From positions 1 through 27,100 of the forward strand of contig CAYGWJ010000357.1 of the NCBI GenBank assembly GCA_964353405.1: DNA of 27,100 bases, read 5' to 3'. Below the pieces are notes generated by a model, which was not told the origin of the DNA, made no database searches, and saw only the letters and a program-made list of their open reading frames with translations. Shown here piece by piece: positions 7,661 to 14,960 of the stretch. Both the position numbers and the translations under genes were made by a program. This stretch comes from JBGLNJ01 sp964353405 (GTDB lineage Bacteria > Chloroflexota > Anaerolineae > Fen-1058). The stretch's first letter is position 1. Each line of letters begins with the position of its first letter.

Positions 7661-9352
7661 CTAGCGGATTCCATCTTTGCTGATGAGGAAATGCCCCATG
7701 ACCAGGTAATCCATCCCCGTCTTGGCAAAACACTTGAAAGCATCTTCAGGCGTGCGGACAATCGCTTCGCCCTTGTCGTTGAACGACGTGTTAAAGATGA
7801 CCGGCACACCGGTCTGCCGGTCGAACTCGGCAATCAGGTCATAATAGATGCCGTTCTCTTCGCGCGTCACGGTTTGAAGCCGCGCTGTGCCGTCCACGTG
7901 AGTGATGGCCGGCAGAACCGCCCGTTTGTCCGGGTGAACGTCGGCCACCAACAGCATGAACGGGCTGGCAACATTGCAATCAAAGAAATCCGGCGACCTG
8001 TCCAGCAACGCGCTGGGCGCAAACGGGCGGAACGGCTCGCGATGCTTGACGCGCTCGTTGACAATGTCTTTCATCTTGGGATTGCGCGGGTCCACCAAAA
8101 TGCTGCGATGTCCCAGCGCGCGCGGGCCAAATTCCATCCGTCCCTGGTACCAGCCAATGATCTTTTGCTCGGTCAGCAGGCGGACCGTGGTCTCGACCAA
8201 TTCCTTTTCGGGCAGACGCGTATATGTGACATTGTGCTGTTTGAGATACGCCTCGATTTCATCGTCGGAAAATTCAGGCCCCAGGTAAGCATCGCGCATC
8301 ACATAGTTGCGCGGGTTGCCCATCAGCATTGTGTTGATGTACGTTGCCACACCCACCGACGTGCCGCCATCGCCCGCAGCCGGCTGGATAAACAGATCAT
8401 CGTAAGGCACTTGACGCAGGATGCGCCCGTTGCTGCAACTGGAAAGCCCCACACCGCCGCCGATGCACAGGTAACGCGCCCCGGTCGTCTTTTTCAAATC
8501 GCGCGCCATCGCCAGCATGGCATCTTCCAACACCGCTTCGACGGTGGCTGCCATGTTGTTATAGTGCTCGTTGAGCGGCTCGCCCTTTTTGCGGCGCGGG
8601 CCAAAGACCTGCTCGAATTTGGGGCTAGTCATCTCGGTGCCATAATGGTATGCAAAATAATCCAGGTTAAGTCGAAAGCTGCCGTCAGGCTTGATGTCAA
8701 TCACGTCCTCAAATTGCTTGCGGTACACCGGTTGACCATATGGCGCCAGGCCCATCACCTTGCCTTCACCCTCGTTGACCTCGAAACCCAGGTAGGCCGT
8801 CACAGCACTGTAGAGCAGCCCCAGCGAATGAGGAAAACGAATCTCGCGAGTCACCTCCAGGTGGTTGCCGCGCCCCCAGCCGCTCGTCGTCGTCGCCCAC
8901 TCGCCCACACCATCCACGGTGAGGATAGCGGCTTCGTCGAACGGCGACACAAAGAACGTGCTGGCCGCATGCGCCAGGTGATGCTCGACAAACAGGATTT
9001 TTCCCTTATAGCCCGTCTCTTGCCGTATAATGACCGGGATCTGGAGCTTTTGCGTCAGCCAAAGAGGGATGGAGCGCACGAACGACGACCAGCCGCGCGG
9101 CCAGGTTGCCAGCGTCGTGTAGAGGATGCGCTCGAACTTGAGCATCGGCTTTTCGTAAAAGCCAATGTAATCTACTTGATCCATCGTGATGCCGCCCTGC
9201 TTGAGGCAGTAATCAATGGAGCCTTTGGGAAAGTCGGTGCAGTGTTTCTTGCGTGTAAAGCGTTCCTCTTCGACAGCGGCGACGAGCTTGCCATTTTGGA
9301 GCAACGCAGCGGACGCGTCGTGATAAAAACACGAAATGCCCAGGATATTCAC
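7661..9352 (-). CDS. Carbamoyltransferase (NodU/CmcH/TobZ family)
   Basis: A 563-residue two-domain enzyme. The N-terminal Kae1-like domain starts ILGISCFYHDASAAL, then EEERFTRKKH, the metal-binding HHLAHA (about residues 124-129) and DGVGEW. The C-terminal YrdC-like domain contains GRMEFGPRALGHRSI and REPFRPFAPS. The family transfers a carbamoyl group from carbamoyl phosphate, through a carbamoyl-adenylate, to a hydroxyl on a sugar or natural product. In this operon the likely substrate is a glycan or its lipid-linked precursor. I chose the GTG at 9352 because GGAGAGG lies just upstream and because the family's conserved N-terminus begins there; the ATG at 9397 has no support. The usual SxtJ-like partner is not seen. 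Confidence 0.93.
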   Translation of the reverse strand: MNILGISCFYHDASAALLQNGKLVAAVEEERFTRKKHCTDFPKGSIDYCLKQGGITMDQVDYIGFYEKPMLKFERILYTTLATWPRGWSSFVRSIPLWLTQKLQIPVIIRQETGYKGKILFVEHHLAHAASTFFVSPFDEAAILTVDGVGEWATTTSGWGRGNHLEVTREIRFPHSLGLLYSAVTAYLGFEVNEGEGKVMGLAPYGQPVYRKQFEDVIDIKPDGSFRLNLDYFAYHYGTEMTSPKFEQVFGPRRKKGEPLNEHYNNMAATVEAVLEDAMLAMARDLKKTTGARYLCIGGGVGLSSCSNGRILRQVPYDDLFIQPAAGDGGTSVGVATYINTMLMGNPRNYVMRDAYLGPEFSDDEIEAYLKQHNVTYTRLPEKELVETTVRLLTEQKIIGWYQGRMEFGPRALGHRSILVDPRNPKMKDIVNERVKHREPFRPFAPSALLDRSPDFFDCNVASPFMLLVADVHPDKRAVLPAITHVDGTARLQTVTREENGIYYDLIAEFDRQTGVPVIFNTSFNDKGEAIVRTPEDAFKCFAKTGMDYLVMGHFLISKDGIR

Positions 9353-9446
9353 AAGACCCTCTCCATACAGACTTGTAGTAAAGGGCACGAAGAGCACCCC
9401 GCCATACTTTGGCTACGTGGGGACCCTCGAGTTCCCAGGGAAATAA

Positions 9447-9701
9447 TCAAAATTGGCGCGCGAAAGACTCGATGGTGTTTTCCACCGGCTCGCGCCGCAG
9501 CCAGTGGGAACCCGGCTCTGCCTGGCCAGGGTCAAGCAAGTCTTTACCGACCAGCTTTGCCAGGATGGCGACGACGGCGAACACGGTAAAGTAGAGAATA
9601 AACAGCACGCCGATAGACAGCGCAACGGCAAGCCGGTTCTGTAAAGTCCTCAAGGCTTGCCAGAACCTGGACAGCTTGCTCGGGTTACGGGACAAAGTCA
9701 C
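9447..9701 (-). CDS. Small single-pass membrane protein upstream of carbamoyltransferase
   Basis: An 84-residue protein starting at a GTG (9701) that follows a GAGGT ribosome site by four bases. It has a basic, aromatic N-terminal part (SRFWQALRTLQNR), one hydrophobic helix (about residues 24-50), then a polar tail with SHWLRREP and a terminal SFARQF. Small proteins with a membrane helix, a short W/R/P motif and a terminal RQF occur near carbamoyltransferases in related genomes as I recall, so it is probably a membrane partner of that enzyme; this is inference. It is the first gene of the operon. The open frame extends upstream to 9881, but that would cross the promoter and a leader hairpin. 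Confidence 0.65.
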   Translation of the reverse strand: MTLSRNPSKLSRFWQALRTLQNRLAVALSIGVLFILYFTVFAVVAILAKLVGKDLLDPGQAEPGSHWLRREPVENTIESFARQF

Positions 9702-9733
9702 TGTTACCTCACAAGTTGGGCCGACGACAAGAA

Positions 9734-9756
9734 AGCCTTGAGGAATCCTCAAGGCT
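9734..9756 (-). promoter_or_regulatory. Leader hairpin, attenuator-like
   Basis: A perfect palindrome: AGCCTTGAGG pairs with CCTCAAGGCT around a 3-base loop. On the minus strand it is followed by TTTCTTGT. It lies between the operon promoter (-10 at 9792-9787) and the GTG at 9701, starting about 24 bases into the predicted transcript. An 11-base copy of its first half occurs again in the coding region (9657-9647), so two mutually exclusive pairings are possible. Confidence 0.55.
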
Positions 9757-9786
9757 CTCGCGAATGCGTGCCCAGAAGTGAAAACC

Positions 9787-9814
9787 ATTCTAACATATCC
9801 GATTGATGTGTCAA
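9787..9814 (-). promoter_or_regulatory. Sigma70-type promoter of the glycan operon
   Basis: On the minus strand TTGACA (9814-9809) is followed after 16 bases by TAGAAT (9792-9787), with TG one base before the -10 box (extended -10). It predicts a start near 9780 and a leader of about 80 bases before the GTG at 9701. It is the only good promoter seen upstream of the eight-gene minus-strand block. Confidence 0.75.
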
Positions 9815-9845
9815 GCTGCTTTCGGATCGCGATCATCCATCCCGA

Positions 9846-9875
9846 TTGTCCTAAAACGCCAGCCTCTGTTATAAT
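9846..9875 (+). promoter_or_regulatory. Sigma70-type promoter for the first LysM gene
   Basis: TTGTCC (9846-9851), an 18-base spacer and TATAAT (9870-9875) preceded by TGT (extended -10). The predicted transcript starts about 70 bases before the ATG at 9954. It diverges from the glycan operon promoter, whose -35 lies only about 30 bases away. Confidence 0.7.
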
Positions 9876-9953
9876 CATCAAGACTTGCCCATGCCCCCGA
9901 CTCTCCCAGTCGCCAATCGGTTTCGAGCACGCAAATCATGCAGGAGGATCGCC

Positions 9954-11522
9954 ATGAAACAGGATCTCTTGTACGCGGCCCTCATCGTCGTGATGTGCGC
10001 AATGATCGTCGGTGTGCCCAGCATCACCCCCCGCGCCGTGAGCGCTCAGACCGCCGGTCCGAATTTGCTGGTGGATGGTGGTTTTGAAGCGTCGCCTCCT
10101 TGGCCTTTGCAGGGCGGCGCCGGCGACGTCTACATTGCGCCGGGCTGGCAAGCTTACTATCTCGAGTCGCCGCCCACCTACGTACAGGTTCCCAGTAACT
10201 GCTCCGACACGCCCAAAATGCCCGCCTGTTATTGGATGCGGCCGCGGTTTAGCCATGTGGACTCGGCCGCGTTCGCCAACCGTGTTCACGGCGGCGTCCG
10301 CGCGCAGAAATATTATTCCGAAGGGCGGATGCACGAAGCTGGACTGATGCAGCGCGTCACCGGCATCAAGCCGGGCACGCCTCTGCGTTTTTCCATCTTG
10401 ATGCTGGCCTGGCAATGCTTTGACACTAACAAGTGCGGCGCGAACGGCATCCGCTCCGATCAGCCAGGCAATATGCATCTGAGAGTCGGTCTAGACCCCA
10501 CAGGCGGCATGGATCCGTTCAGTTCCAGCGTCGTTTGGTCGGGCGAGCAAGGAGCTTTTGACCGGTGGGTCGAGTTTTCCGTCCAGGCTGCAGCCAAATC
10601 AGACGCCGTGACGATATTCACTCACTCGCGTGCCGAGTGGGATTTCGCCCGCCAAAACAACGAAGTGTATTTGGACGATGCCAGCCTGGTAGTCGCGAGT
10701 GGGCCGGGGGCAGCCGCGCCGACTGCCGTCAGTCAACCCACGGAAACGACGCCAGTGGCAGGTGCGCTGGCGGCCACACTGACGGCGCGTCCCGACGGCG
10801 CAGTCGTTCACATCGTCAGGCCTGGTGACACGCTGTATGACATTGCGCTCCAGTACAACGTGCGGGTTGACGATCTCTACAGATTGAACAACCTCACCCC
10901 GGCTTCTATCTTGAGCATCGGGCAAGAGATCGTCGTCCAGGTCGGCAAGGGAGGGTCGCCCGCTGCGCAGCCCACGCCGGTGGCCCAAGCCACTCGAGCG
11001 CTTGCGGCCCAAGCGACTGGGACGCCGACCGTGCCAACCGCGACGCCCATCCCGCGTACGGCCACACCGTCGCCGGGCGGCCTGTGCATGAGCGCCTTTG
11101 ACGACGCTAACGGCAATAGAGTGCGCGACGGCAATGAGCCGGCCCTGGCGGGTGTGACCTTTACCGTCTCGTCGGGTGGCACCGAGGCGGCCCGTTACTC
11201 GACCGACGCTGCGGGGAAACCGACCTGCTTGACGACGCTGCCGCCCGGCGCATACTCGGTGCAAATAGCGCTGCCCCCCAGCTATGTGGCCGCAAGCGAA
11301 AAAGTAGAGGTCACACTGACGCTGGGCCAGCGGGTTGATCTGCCGGTTGCCGCACGCCGTGGCGAAAAGGCCGCGCCGACGGCCACGCCGACCCCCCAGG
11401 CTCAACCCCAGTCTGCCGCCGCAACCCGCATCAGCACAATCTTGATAGTGGTCATCTCGGTGGTGATAGTACTGCTGGTGTTGACCATCCTTGCCCTGGT
11501 GGTCGTCCGCCGCAGCCCGTGA
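9954..11522 (+). CDS. Secreted LysM protein with jelly-roll-like N-terminal module and C-terminal anchor
   Basis: A 522-residue exported protein. After a signal peptide (hydrophobic to about residue 30, ending near VSAQT) comes a module of about 200 residues starting NLLVDGGFEA and ending VYLDDASLVV, typical in outline of carbohydrate-binding-like beta-sandwich domains. A LysM domain follows (about 285-328, VRPGDTLYDIALQYNV), which binds N-acetylglucosamine-containing glycans such as peptidoglycan. After a Pro/Thr-rich linker there is a Cna-B/SdrD-like fold (about 378-470, DDANGNRVRDGNEPALAGV). A C-terminal hydrophobic helix (about 492-518) is followed by RRSP, so it is likely anchored in the membrane. 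The start is supported by AGGAGGA upstream of the ATG. It is a paralogue of the next gene over the N-terminal module. Confidence 0.85.
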   Translation: MKQDLLYAALIVVMCAMIVGVPSITPRAVSAQTAGPNLLVDGGFEASPPWPLQGGAGDVYIAPGWQAYYLESPPTYVQVPSNCSDTPKMPACYWMRPRFSHVDSAAFANRVHGGVRAQKYYSEGRMHEAGLMQRVTGIKPGTPLRFSILMLAWQCFDTNKCGANGIRSDQPGNMHLRVGLDPTGGMDPFSSSVVWSGEQGAFDRWVEFSVQAAAKSDAVTIFTHSRAEWDFARQNNEVYLDDASLVVASGPGAAAPTAVSQPTETTPVAGALAATLTARPDGAVVHIVRPGDTLYDIALQYNVRVDDLYRLNNLTPASILSIGQEIVVQVGKGGSPAAQPTPVAQATRALAAQATGTPTVPTATPIPRTATPSPGGLCMSAFDDANGNRVRDGNEPALAGVTFTVSSGGTEAARYSTDAAGKPTCLTTLPPGAYSVQIALPPSYVAASEKVEVTLTLGQRVDLPVAARRGEKAAPTATPTPQAQPQSAAATRISTILIVVISVVIVLLVLTILALVVVRRSP

Positions 11523-11534
11523 TGTTCAGTCCAT

Positions 11535-11562
11535 TTGCCGGGGGGGGGAAAACTGGTATAAT
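11535..11562 (+). promoter_or_regulatory. Promoter with a G9 tract in the spacer
   Basis: A -10 box TATAAT (11557-11562, preceded by TGG) and a weak -35 candidate TTGCCG (11535-11540) are separated by 16 bases. A run of nine G residues (11540-11548) occupies the end of the -35 and half of the spacer. It should drive the LysM gene at 11656. Confidence 0.6.
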
Positions 11563-11655
11563 GCTGCCCCAGTCCCAAACCACTGCTTACCCAAACTCGC
11601 AGGAATCCTCGACAGCGTTCCTGTGTTTGGCGCGCAAGACTAGGCAAGGAGAACC

Positions 11656-12837
11656 ATGGTAAAGTCCTTTCGAATTACGGCGTTCGTCCTGGTGTGCGTA
11701 TTGGCGGCCGTTGTATTGTTTGCCGCCCCGGGCGCCGCCCACGCACAGACGGGCGGAGTGAACCTGCTGGTGGATGGCGACTTTGAAGCGCCGCCCACCT
11801 GGCCCCAGCAAGATGGCATCGGCGAAGTCCAGGTGGCCCCCGGCTGGCGCGCCTGGTATCTGGATGCCCCGCCCAGCTACGTCCAGATTCCGGCGAACTG
11901 CAATGAGAGCAAAGTTGGCACTCCCTGCTACTGGATGCGGCCCGAGTTCCGCGACAACACCTCCTTCGAAAATCGCATCCACAGCGGCATCCGCTCGCAA
12001 AAGTATTTCTCCTACGGGCGCATGCACGAGGCTGGCCTCTATCAGCAGGTCGGCGGCCTCCGGCCCGGCGTGACGCTGCGCTTTGCAATCTCCATCCAGT
12101 CCTGGCAGTGCTTTAATATTGACAAGTGTGGCAAGAATGGCATCCGCTCGGATGCCCCGGCCGAGATGCACCTGCGGGTCGGCATTGACCCCACCGGCGG
12201 CGCCGACCCGTTCAGTCCCAACATCGTCTGGTCGCCCGAACAGGCGGCCTTTGACAAGTGGGTCGAGTTCTCGGCGGAGGCGGTGGCCAAGAGCGACACG
12301 GTGACCGTGTTCACGCACTCCCGCCCCGAGTGGAGCTGGGCGCGCCTGAACAACGACGTTTACCTGGACGACGCCAGCCTGGTGGTCTTGAGTGGGTCGG
12401 CGGCGCAGGGTCAGCCTGTTGCTCGGGCTGCTTCGAATGCGTCAGCGGCTTTTAACGCAAATCAGGCGCTTAGACAATTGAAGAAATATCGTGTGACATA
12501 CTGGCATCCGGATTGCGATACGCCGTCCTGTTTTGATGCAGATATCTTGGGCAACTCGGGGATCTTGATACCAGACAAGCCCACTCCCGTGAGCACGCCG
12601 GCGACTGCTGCCTCTACATCGGTGACGCCCACCGTTGCTGCACCCATCACATCAACCGTTTCTTCGCCCGCCGCGCCCGCGCCATCCGGCGCGCCGCGCA
12701 CGTATGTCGTCGTCGAAGGTGACACTTTGTTCCTGATCGCCCAACGCTTCAACACGACGATGGAAGCTCTCATGCAGGCCAACCAGCTCACCAACCCGGA
12801 CTTTGTCTGGACAGGGCAGGTACTCTCCATTCCATAG
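11656..12837 (+). CDS. Secreted LysM protein, paralogue of the preceding gene
   Basis: A 393-residue exported protein with a signal peptide (hydrophobic core about 8-26, cleavage near AHAQT) and the same N-terminal module as the gene at 9954: NLLVDGDFEA, CYWMRPEF, GRMHEAGL, KCGKNGIRSD, VGIDPTGG and VYLDDASLVV all recur. Then comes a linker with a small cysteine patch (HPDCDTPSCFDAD) not present in the paralogue, a Ser/Thr/Pro/Ala-rich stretch, and a LysM domain at the extreme C-terminus (about 348-392, VEGDTLFLIAQRFNT). There is no C-terminal membrane helix, so it is probably held only by glycan binding. The start is supported by AAGGAG upstream of the ATG. The ligand of the N-terminal module is unknown. 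Confidence 0.85.
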   Translation: MVKSFRITAFVLVCVLAAVVLFAAPGAAHAQTGGVNLLVDGDFEAPPTWPQQDGIGEVQVAPGWRAWYLDAPPSYVQIPANCNESKVGTPCYWMRPEFRDNTSFENRIHSGIRSQKYFSYGRMHEAGLYQQVGGLRPGVTLRFAISIQSWQCFNIDKCGKNGIRSDAPAEMHLRVGIDPTGGADPFSPNIVWSPEQAAFDKWVEFSAEAVAKSDTVTVFTHSRPEWSWARLNNDVYLDDASLVVLSGSAAQGQPVARAASNASAAFNANQALRQLKKYRVTYWHPDCDTPSCFDADILGNSGILIPDKPTPVSTPATAASTSVTPTVAAPITSTVSSPAAPAPSGAPRTYVVVEGDTLFLIAQRFNTTMEALMQANQLTNPDFVWTGQVLSIP

Positions 12838-12888
12838 ACGTGCGCCAACGTATCTGGCCGCGACAATCTATCACCGCCGTGCAATAAT

Positions 12889-12915
12889 TTGTGCAAGAAA
12901 AAACATGGGTATAAT
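12889..12915 (+). promoter_or_regulatory. Promoter upstream of the structured leader
   Basis: TATAAT at 12910-12915 with TTGTGC (12889-12894) 15 bases upstream, a slightly short spacer. The sequence around the -10 (GGTATAATGCCGCCCC) closely matches that of the preceding promoter (GGTATAATGCTGCCCC), which supports both being real. Confidence 0.55.
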
Positions 12916-12917
12916 GC

Positions 12918-13101
12918 CGCCCCGGCCATGTCAGTGGGGATGGCCGGGGCGCATTCTGCGTCTTGTCCCCAATGGTTCTCTAGCGCCCCCGTGCGCTTAG
13001 AGCGAGTTCCTTTTCAGTGTACGGGCTGGATTCGAGGCTGGCGCAGCCCCCTGTGGGTTAGCCGGAACCGCCTCAAGGCTCGAATCCAGTTGACCGTATA
13101 C
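12918..13101 (+). promoter_or_regulatory. Highly structured 5' leader RNA, class not recognised
   Basis: Three inverted-repeat units follow the promoter. Hairpin 1: 12918-12929 pairs with 12940-12951 (12 bp). Hairpin 2: 12978-12986 pairs with 12993-13002 (9 bp with one bulge). Unit 3: 13026-13036 pairs perfectly with 13079-13089 (11 bp), extended by 13017-13024 with 13094-13101 (8 bp, one G-U), across a 1x4 internal loop. Its 42-base interior can form further small helices. The ribosome site and ATG of the secreted-protein gene (13157) follow 56 bases later. I compared it by eye with common riboswitches (cobalamin, TPP, c-di-GMP, SAM/SAH) and with SRP RNA without a match. It could be a regulatory leader, an mRNA stabiliser or a mobile palindrome. 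Confidence 0.5.
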
Positions 13102-13156
13102 GCAATCGGAAACCTCTACAAGAGTCGAAAAATCATCATGATACAGGAGAGACTAT

Positions 13157-14827
13157 ATGTTAGCCAAACACACACGCCACATCCGTTCTGGCCCGCTGCT
13201 GCTGGTGCTGATGATGGTCATGGCGCTGGCTACCTCAATAATAGTCAACGCACAGAATGATCAGCCTCCAACCGAGCAGAACTTTATGGTTGGCCAGAAT
13301 CTTTTGACGAACCCCTACTTTGATGCCCCCGGGTTCTACTTCCGCATGCCAAACTCGCTGGTGGCCGCGAGTTGGTTCAGATGGGATGTCACCCGGCCTG
13401 ACGGCCCTAACCCTATCCCCGAGTTTATAGACGGCGGGACGCCCCATCATAACGCTTGCTACCCGGAGCCGTCCCCCGGCGTGATGTGCGTTGACATGCA
13501 ACCCAAGAATCGCTCGCAGGGCTACATCAAGATGGGCGGTCCCTATATTGCCGGCGTCTGGCAGCCCGATCAAGTCGCGGCCTGTCTGGATTATCAATTT
13601 GCCGGTTACGTGCGCACGGACGACCCGGGGTATCGTCCCAAGGTCGGCATTGATCCAACCGGCTGGCAAATCCCGCCCAAGAGCGATCCTAATCCTGACC
13701 TGGACTATAATTGTCCCCCTAATGGAAACTCTTTGTGCCCCGGCGAGCATTTTGCCTACGAATCCGATATGCCGACCTCCATCGTCTGGTCAGCTCCCTA
13801 TGCCTATGATCCTCCCACCCCGCCTATTACATGGCGCGGGCCGGTTTCGGTCGCCACGGAAGCGCTCAGCACGACGATCACCGTTTGGACTTATGCGGCG
13901 CCGACTGATGCCGGCTCACAATCCACGTACTGGGACTATATGTCCTTGTACCAGGTGCCCAAGCAAACATTGCTCCCGAATGGCCTGATCCCGATGCCGG
14001 ACGGCACGATCCAGAACGTTGTTTCCAGCACCACCGCCATGCGGGCCAATCTGTCGTGGCAGACCACGGGACCGGCTGTGATCCAGGTGCTCTATCACTA
14101 TGCAGGTGGCGCCGCCTCAACGATGCTGCCGCCGGTCTCCGATGTCGCATCCAGCTACGAGTTCAGCACGACCATTACCTATGACGCGAACACGGCTCAC
14201 TCGGCGCGCCTGCCCAACCTGCGCCCACAGTCAGCGTACGATTACGCCATCCTGTCACGCAAGGTGGTGGGTGGCTCGTGCCGGACCTCGGCGGTGACAG
14301 GTCGCTTTTTTACCACCGACGCCATGGTGCCGGCTGGGCCTTTGCCAGCCCCCGATAACAACATCACCAACCTGACCATCTTGCCATTCGAGACATCGGC
14401 GTATGTCATCTGGCAATCGTCCGTGCCGTCCTACGCGCAGGTGTTGTATCACTATACCGGCCCGGTTACACCGACGATCTACCCGACGATGACAAACCGG
14501 GTTTACCTGCCTCTGGTCATGGCGGTCCCGAGCAACGGCTCTACGTCGGACTATGAGTTCAAGACGCCGATTGATTCGCAATCCACGCTGCACATTATTC
14601 TCCTCAGCGGACTGAAGCGTGATAGCGTGTATTCTGCCGTTGCCATCTCGGCCTGGAGCAGCGGCGATCAAGACACAGTGGCGGCTTCGGCCCGCCAGGC
14701 GTTCCGCACGGCGACCACGCCCACCCTGGCTGCCACCGCCGACCCCGATCAACTGATCGGCCAGTTGCAGGCGTGCGTGTCGGGTGGCAAGACACTGGCA
14801 AGCTGCACCGAGGAACTGGCGCGCTAG
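13157..14827 (+). CDS. Secreted protein with jelly-roll-like and FN3-like domains
   Basis: A 556-residue exported protein with a signal peptide (hydrophobic about residues 12-30, ending near VNAQN). The first part (about 45-270) starts GQNLLTNPYFDAP and contains VGIDPTG, SIVWS and TITVWTY, echoing the N-terminal module of the two LysM proteins upstream but without their LysM. Two fibronectin-III-like repeats follow (about 285-390 and 405-520), each with a QVLYHY phrase. The string RVYLPLVM falls in the second repeat; similar YLPLV strings are common in secreted Chloroflexota proteins as I recall. The last 40 residues are helical with two cysteines (QACVSGGKTLASCTEEL). AGGAGAG six bases before the ATG supports the start. 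Function unknown; a surface or matrix protein is likely. Confidence 0.75.
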   Translation: MLAKHTRHIRSGPLLLVLMMVMALATSIIVNAQNDQPPTEQNFMVGQNLLTNPYFDAPGFYFRMPNSLVAASWFRWDVTRPDGPNPIPEFIDGGTPHHNACYPEPSPGVMCVDMQPKNRSQGYIKMGGPYIAGVWQPDQVAACLDYQFAGYVRTDDPGYRPKVGIDPTGWQIPPKSDPNPDLDYNCPPNGNSLCPGEHFAYESDMPTSIVWSAPYAYDPPTPPITWRGPVSVATEALSTTITVWTYAAPTDAGSQSTYWDYMSLYQVPKQTLLPNGLIPMPDGTIQNVVSSTTAMRANLSWQTTGPAVIQVLYHYAGGAASTMLPPVSDVASSYEFSTTITYDANTAHSARLPNLRPQSAYDYAILSRKVVGGSCRTSAVTGRFFTTDAMVPAGPLPAPDNNITNLTILPFETSAYVIWQSSVPSYAQVLYHYTGPVTPTIYPTMTNRVYLPLVMAVPSNGSTSDYEFKTPIDSQSTLHIILLSGLKRDSVYSAVAISAWSSGDQDTVAASARQAFRTATTPTLAATADPDQLIGQLQACVSGGKTLASCTEELAR

Positions 14828-14884
14828 TGCAAGCAGAGACCTACGAGACGCAAGACCTCGCAGGTCCGGCCATTGAAGCAACAG

Positions 14885-14918
14885 AAATCCGGCGGCCCAG
14901 GTTGGGGCCGCCGGATTT
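14885..14918. terminator. Bidirectional rho-independent terminator
   Basis: A perfect 14-bp stem: AAATCCGGCGGCCC (14885-14898) pairs with 14905-14918 around the loop AGGTTG. T runs follow on both strands (TTTT on +, ATTTCTGTT on -). It sits between the convergent genes ending at 14827 and 14961. Confidence 0.93.
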
Positions 14919-14960
14919 TCCATGAAAGCCTTCGGGCGTCATGCGCGCGAGCGCGGCCCG

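Noticed and set aside
7577..9589. A 670-codon open frame on the + strand opposite the carbamoyltransferase
   Set aside because: It is antisense to a clearly conserved enzyme, its translation is rich in Arg/His/Gln with no recognisable motif, and high GC third positions on the minus strand explain the lack of stops.
12918..12951. GC-rich hairpin considered as a terminator of the second LysM gene
   Set aside because: No T run follows on the + strand, and it lies just downstream of a TATAAT box, so it is better placed as the first helix of the next transcript.
13017..13101. Considered as a tRNA because of the string GATTCGA and a closed stem
   Set aside because: No 7-bp acceptor, anticodon arm or TPsiC arm can be placed in the right order, and the stem is too long.
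14854..14866. Small palindrome GACCT-CGC-AGGTC after the secreted-protein gene
   Set aside because: Only five base pairs with no T run; it may be a scrap of a dispersed repeat, but the strong terminator at 14885-14918 explains the end of the transcript.
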